From Saururus chinensis (taxonomy: Eukaryota > Streptophyta > Magnoliopsida > Piperales > Saururaceae), in the NCBI GenBank assembly GCA_035235625.1, contig CP141142.1:30080995-30144994 (forward strand): a stretch of 64,000 nt of DNA. The letters run 5' to 3'. The notes beneath the pieces are model-generated. The model worked only from the letters and a program-made list of their open reading frames with translations. It searched no databases and had not been told where the DNA came from. Position numbers and translations under genes: made by a program. Shown one piece after another: positions 58,852 through 64,000 of the stretch. The number at the start of each line of letters is the position of its first letter. The stretch's first letter is position 1.

Positions 58852-61647
58852 CATCCTACCAAAAATTTATAAAAACTAACAGTCGATTTCTAAAGTGCGA
58901 CAAGTGAGACACAAAAAAACTCCGCAACGTCCGGTTTTTGTTGTTTCCGACAGGCAATCTTCAAATTTTCTTCCCCGAAGCAAGTTTCAACCATGAAGTG
59001 AGGTTCAGTTATACCAATGTGATCCTGATAAGGCAGTGAACTTTGGTGAAAATCACCAACCAATCGATGGGTTAATCCGGCAAAGATCGATTTCGTGGTA
59101 AGGGCTTTCTCTAGCTCTAAATCTTAGGTTCGTATACATGATTGTTCATATATTGTGTTATGGAACACACGACATAGTACTTTCATCTCCTCAGTAGATT
59201 GTCATGTTAGCAAGTATATGATATTTACTATATCATGTTATCGAGAATATGATATACAATATCGAGATGTCCTCGTATCGTGTATGCGTAGCATATATAA
59301 CATGTTATTAATAACATGATATTCGGAAGACGACATTAGATTGTTGTGCTATCATGTCTGAGAAGGCATTATATCATATAACTGATAACACGATCTATAA
59401 ATTTAGAATGTATTTGTATGTTAGTTACATAATGTGAATCAATGCAACTCTTTGATTTTGGTCACAAACCATTGTTGATATTCATATGTAAACATCTTTT
59501 ACAGATGAAGAGCTACAAGAATACAATCAAATGGCAAAATCAGTGAAGGCTTCAGAAGAGAAGAAGAAGCGAATTTATGGGAGGAGACCGGGTCTAGGAA
59601 CTAATAGTTTCCCCGCTATACTTAGACTATCAAAAGACCTTGTTGAATCGAGGCCTCGATGCAAAGCAAGCTTGGAGGAGACTGAGTTCTACCTAGTATA
59701 CGATTGTGAGCCAATCATTTTCTCTAAGCAGCTCCTGGACATTATGATAGGTGAGTGCTTGGATGACTCACAAGAAGCTTGGATGACTCACAAGAAGTTT
59801 TCAACATTCGGGGCAAAATACTACCCCTTGATCAAAGGTTTGAGTGAGAAAGGGAACCCGTTGAAGTTGGATAGTGGCGACGGGAAGGCTACACAAGGCA
59901 AGGGGCACTTCTTCAAAAGGTTCTTTGCAGGGAAGTGGCCGGAGAAGAATCTCATCGAAGAAATTTTGAAAGAAGTGGCAGACAACCGATGGATTGTCTG
60001 CGACGAGGACTTAGCACAGTTGGCCATTGTGCACATGGGGGTCCTCATTTTATTCACATAGAGCAATGGATCTGTCTGCCCATCTTTGTGTGACTTCATA
60101 GATGATCTGATAGTTGTGGCGAGGTACAATTAGGCTGGAGCCATGCATGACATGTTGATTCAAGGCATATCATCAACCCACTGAAACAATAGGATTAGAC
60201 AAGTTGGGCACTCTGCCACAACTAGAATTCTCGTTGGGGCTCCATTTGTGCTATAGGTAAATGTCATATTATCCATAACATGATTGCTACGATGAGCGTA
60301 GTATAGATAACAAGACATCATATAAACACTTTAGGTAAATTGTCTTTTTAATCACATGATAGTGTTTGTATCGTGTTTATGATAACAATATATGTAACAT
60401 GATAGTGCATGCATCGTGTTATCGATAAGACAATAAAGTACTATATCATGTATATTCAATCACATGATGTAAGCATTTTGTGTAATCAATAACACGATGA
60501 GTTTAATAAATGTGATATCCATTACATGACATAAATGACATATGATCACTATTAACAAGATTGTTTTGCCTTGCCCACGTAGGTGTGGTTTTTTTAGCAC
60601 ACTTCTATATGTGTTCCAAGTTCTCCTCCATATAGGCCCAAGTGCAAGAGATGGCTTGTGTTTACACAACTGATGACGGAAATGGAGAAGGCCACTATAC
60701 TTGACTCAGCCAATGAAATATCGAGGAAGAAGTTGTTGCCTCATCACAAGATGAGGAAGTGGTATGAAGAGATGCTCGTGCGGCTCAAGGTAGATTCACA
60801 AGTTGTTATGCAAATAACTCCAATTGCTAAAGAGGCCCACTTGATCAATGGCCAAAGGCCAGCCCCGAAGGCGAAGAAGGAGGCTGCGCATACCACAATA
60901 CAGAGCAAAAAGGTTCCTATTCAAGCACATCGTGGCCAGATGTCAGGGCAATCCCAATCTGGCAAAGACGTCATTGAGAGCTTCGTCATGCCATTGGATG
61001 TCATGACTGTGATTGTTGTTGTGGTATTGGAGAAGGCCATCTTGTATGTGGAGTGGGGTTGGAGCACCAACAATGTGCAAGTTGCTCTCCAGAGGATTAA
61101 AATTGCTCTCGATGTGGCAATGAGCTTAATCGAATAAATGCAGCCCCCACATGAACCCCCTCAACTGGAGATCCGACATGCAACAAGCCCTCCGCCAACA
61201 ACCAAAGGAGAGATGTTGGTTCGGGTCAAGGCTAGAGCTTCCAAATCAAGTGAAGCTATTCACCAATTCGCTCGTCAAGAGGAAAGAAAATATGTCCCTC
61301 AGTCTATCGATGAGGATTCATTTTACGTAAGTATATATTCGATAACACGTCATTTTCTATTATCGTGTTAGTTTTGAGGTCATCGTGTCATCGATAACAC
61401 ACAAACATACATTATTGTTTTATATGAAAATGATATGGTAGTGGTCGTGTGATCAATAACATGACCATGTATATTAACGTATTTGTTTTAATATGATAAA
61501 AGGAAATGTTGTGTCATCAATAAAACATATTTTTTGTCTATTGTGTATTTACTCATACGAATTGTTACATGTACTATGCAGAGAAAACGGAGCCGAAAGA
61601 TGGCTCCCGAAAGAAGAAGAAGGGTCCGAAGGTTGAAAGGATCGTAA

Positions 61648-62034
61648 TGTTGTAGACTGGTGTCCACAATGGACTAGCAACCAGGGAAGAGAGTGGCGCA
61701 AGATGGCCGGGAAAGGGGAGAGGAAGCAGTATGGCCGCCGGCGTGGAGGGAGAGGAAAGGGGACAAGACAAGAGAGTAAATAATTCATTCACTAATCAAC
61801 TTAGGGCATAGCCCTTACACTTAAATAGATGAACTAGTGGGCTCACTAAAACAAGCCTAAAAGCCCACAAAACATTATTAAATAGAAATAATAGTAAAAT
61901 CCCTAATAATTAAGAACAACTAATAAACTCTAAGCAACATTATGGCCTAAGTGCCCTTATTAAACAATAACATAATTAAAACCTATTCGACAAGCATGTG
62001 GGCCCCGATGGTAGACCCTTGGACGGTCACAACA
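61648..62034 (+). mobile_element. Small solo LTR (387 bp) inside the Ulp1-like gene
   Basis: It starts TGTTGTAGACTGGTG, ends CGGTCACAACA and has an exact 5-bp duplication CGTAA (61643-61647 and 62035-62039). The Ulp1-like frame on the left (…'KKGPKVERIV') and right ('TRFLRKINEEVQSQKEE'…) is in the same phase once the insert and one duplication are ignored, so the insertion came into a then-open frame. An inverted relative lies at 29557-29927. No coding capacity. Confidence 0.9.
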
Positions 62035-62394
62035 CGTAATCACCAGATTCCTCAGGAAAATTAACGAGGAAGTTCAATCCCAGAAGGAGGAAATGATACA
62101 ATCCTGGGAGGAAAAATTCAAGGTCGTATTGACACAATGTATTGTATACATGGAAAGCTGTATCGATATGAATGACAGTATTGATGACTATGGATACAGG
62201 TACATGCCGATGATACGCTTGGTACGTGCCGAAACGGGCATAAACCATTTTATAAACATAAAAATTATTATAACTAATAATATATCATTATAATACTTCC
62301 TTTAGTGCATAATAAGACCGTAGAATGTCATATCAACCAATACAGGTATTCTAAAATTAGTTCATTTGGAACCATATGCTATTATTCTCTCTGT

Positions 62395-62885
62395 CCCATA
62401 CAAAGTATTGCTCCCTCTTTCCCATATTAAGTGCTCTAAAATTAGTTTATTTTAAAACAAAATAATATGCTTAATATGAGTCAAAGTTATATGTTTAAAT
62501 AAATGCATAATTGTGGAGCACTATATGTAAAAAAATAATTATGTAAATTGTATGGACCTACCCATATTGATCTCATATAACTTTTAAAATATTGTTTTTA
62601 ATATAACAAAAACTTAAACTTTCAAAGAATTTGGGTTTGAATTGTGTTTTTGTTTTTAAGAACAAAATTTTAAATTTTTTTCAAAGAAAAAGTTATTTTC
62701 CAAATAAATAATATTTTTAAAATTAAAAAGTATTTTTTATACTATATTGATATGTATCGGCTGTATCAATATGGTATGACCGATACATATCAATTTTTGG
62801 TGTGGGGTACCCATATTGGTCTCAACCAATATGGGGTACATATTGGTTGATATTGGGTCGTATCGACCGATACAGCCTTCCATGA
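62395..62885. repeat. MITE fragments in a MULE 2 intron
   Basis: 'CTCCCTCTTTCCCATATTAA' at 62411 is a Stowaway-like end. 62751-62885 is a palindromic block of 'CGATACATATCAAT', 'CCATATTGGTCTCAACCAAT' and 'TCGTATCGACCGATACAGCC' motifs, possibly another MITE. Confidence 0.55.
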
Positions 62886-63589
62886 TAGTATGTCATGTTA
62901 TCAATAATACTAATATATTGTTGATGATTTTAGGTCATAGATGTCTTCAGCCAACTTCTGGAGGAGCACAATATTAGATATCCCATACTTTATCCCAACT
63001 ATTTTTTCTGGAGATTTTCAATCCAGCCTACTACAATATTGGGATGCAACATGACAAGGAGGATATGCACCCCAAAATTATTGACAACTTGATGAAGAAG
63101 TTGAATGTTAACACTGAGAGTGGTTTCATTCTGATCTACGTCACCAATCATTTTCTTCTGCTAATTGCCCGATACAGGGAGAAGAGGTTTAGGTGGTATA
63201 ACCCACTAAAGGGTGACCACAAGCACCACTTTGCAGAGGTAGACCATATTTAGAAACATGTTGCCACATAAATGGAGAGGGTCCTACAAAGGGTGCAACA
63301 AAGTGGCCATTAACGAAGATCAAAAAAATCCCATATCAAGAGACAAATGAAGACTGTTTTGTGTTCCACATGTATTATGTAGCAAAGCTGGCCAGAGGAA
63401 TCCTTCAACCAGATTTTACCTAAATGGAGATCACAAATTTGGTCAGGCCTCATATTTGTGCGGCAATTCCTTGTGGGCAAATCGATCATGAATTCGATCT
63501 AGATTCGGATGAAATGTAATATGTTTTTTCTGGGCCTCTATGAGATTGCTCAATTTATAAAGTTCACTCAATTGTTTTAATTTCATTCA

Positions 63590-63900
63590 ATATCATGTAA
63601 TCTATGGTAGCCGATCGTGTAATCAACTACACGACTTTACATCAGTTGTGTAACTCCTAACACGAACTCATGCTTAGTCGTCTAACATTGGATACATATT
63701 GTGTAATTAGCACAAAGCATATATGTAAGTCATGTCACAATAACACGAAGACATGTTAAGTCGTCTAAGATAGGTTATAGCTCATGTAAACAACAACACA
63801 CCAAAACGTATTTCATGTCATCGATCATATGACTGTTCATTAGATCGTGTAATCTATGGTAGCCGATCCTGTAATCAACTACACGACTTGATGTATGTCA
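63590..63900. repeat. Repeated TCGTGTAATC segment in MULE 2
   Basis: A ~46-bp sequence ('GTAATCTATGGTAGCCGATC' continuing 'TGTAATCAACTACACGACTT') occurs at 63594-63640 and 63845-63892 with few differences. Between them are further ACACGA and CATGT motifs. Confidence 0.85.
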
Positions 63901-64000
63901 TGTTAGGATAAAGACGATCATCCAATTGGTCGTGTAATTCTGAAAACACGAAGATCATACACCATCTTTCTCATAATACACATTATGCATGGAATCTTCA

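Larger units (their letters stand above)
59507..63520 (+). pseudogene. MULE-borne DUF1985 / Ulp1-like C48 protease gene, decayed
   Basis: The first block 59507-60130 reads 'ILRLSKDLVESRPRCKASL', 'FFKRFFAGKWPEKNLIEEI' and 'LAQLAIVHMGVLILFT', the DUF1985 layout, with a stop before 'CDFIDDLIVVARYN'. A second exon starts after CACGTAG at 60583 and runs to 61137 ('SSPPYRPKCKRWLVFTQL', 'KMRKWYEEMLVRLKVDSQ'), with one stop near its start. After a GTAAGT donor (61327) an exon from 61582 is split by a small LTR and ends at 62220. The peptidase part is 62942-63520. 'VTNHFLLLIARY' keeps the catalytic His (usual N-H-W), but 'FRWYNPLKG' has Asn where C48 proteases have the catalytic Asp (YDSL). 'PYQETNEDCFVF' keeps Gln and Cys but not the Gly after Cys. 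Stops and frame changes make it inactive. Such genes ride in Ulp1-MULEs; their role is unknown. Confidence 0.82.
41949..64000 (+). mobile_element. MULE 2, split by a CACTA element; right end outside window
   Basis: The left terminus matches MULE 1 (GAGTTTTTTTCATATTACC, TGGCCGAAGAA). It is cut at 42206 by a CACTA insertion and resumes at 58852. The remaining DNA carries a DUF1985/Ulp1-like gene on plus and dense TCGTGT/ACACGA motifs. In MULE 1 the transposase comes first and the accessory gene runs towards it. Here the accessory gene is next to the terminus, so the element is in the opposite orientation and a MURA gene on minus is predicted beyond 64000. Without inserts the visible part is only about 5 kb. 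Confidence 0.7.

Noticed and set aside
58913..58925. AAAAAAACTCC as a right terminus of a MULE
   Set aside because: It complements the first bases of the MULE end, but the following sequence does not continue the match and the MULE 2 gene lies further right.

Overview
This is plant nuclear DNA, most likely from an angiosperm with a large, AT-rich, transposon-dense genome. It carries plant-type CACTA, Mutator-like (MULE), hAT and Stowaway-like elements, Ty1-copia and Ty3-gypsy-type LTR elements, and fragments of plant gene families (a TGA-type bZIP factor, and a possible ATL-type ligase amino end). I cannot name the species. I found no intact host gene, rRNA, tRNA or CRISPR.

Layout: 1-3.4 kb is gypsy-type LTR-like repeat. 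3.4-6.6 kb holds a Ty1-copia integrase remnant (minus strand) and a complete hAT-type element with an 8-bp target duplication. 6.6-10.7 kb holds a GC-rich island, two degenerate copies of a CACTA transposase (Transposase_24 type) and a CACTA right end inserted in front of the second copy. 10.7-15.6 kb looks like intron-rich host DNA of a TGA/bZIP gene: the basic region and leucine zipper sit in two phase-compatible exons, and the gene is cut off by a second, different CACTA terminus. 16.25-21.1 kb is a MULE with a decayed MURA-type transposase (plus) and a convergent minus-strand accessory gene remnant. 21.1-35.3 kb is a pile of Ty1-copia LTRs in both orientations, including one complete deletion derivative (22840-26345, TSD ACCCC) and one solo LTR (27664-28864, TSD GTTAG). 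35.6-41.9 kb is low-copy DNA with MITEs, a candidate minus-strand exon and the possible ATL fragment.

41.95-64 kb is a second MULE of the same family in the opposite orientation; its other end lies outside the window. It carries a DUF1985/Ulp1-like gene, now a pseudogene. It is split by a non-autonomous CACTA element (42207-58851, TSD CAT). That CACTA is itself filled by three solo LTRs: 43891-46035, 47259-51921 (TSD GCTGG) and 52247-57080 (TSD CCTAT). A small solo LTR (61648-62034, TSD CGTAA) interrupts the Ulp1-like gene. The CACTA also contains an almost perfect palindrome of about 580 bp between a GA-rich and a CT-rich arm.

The elements do not form a pathway; they record successive insertions whose order can be read from the target duplications. 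The least explained signals are the scattered TCGTGT/ACACGA motifs in non-coding parts of both MULEs, the CACTA foldback structure, repeated GATCGATT-type motifs in the copia LTRs, and possible host exons left between the transposons.
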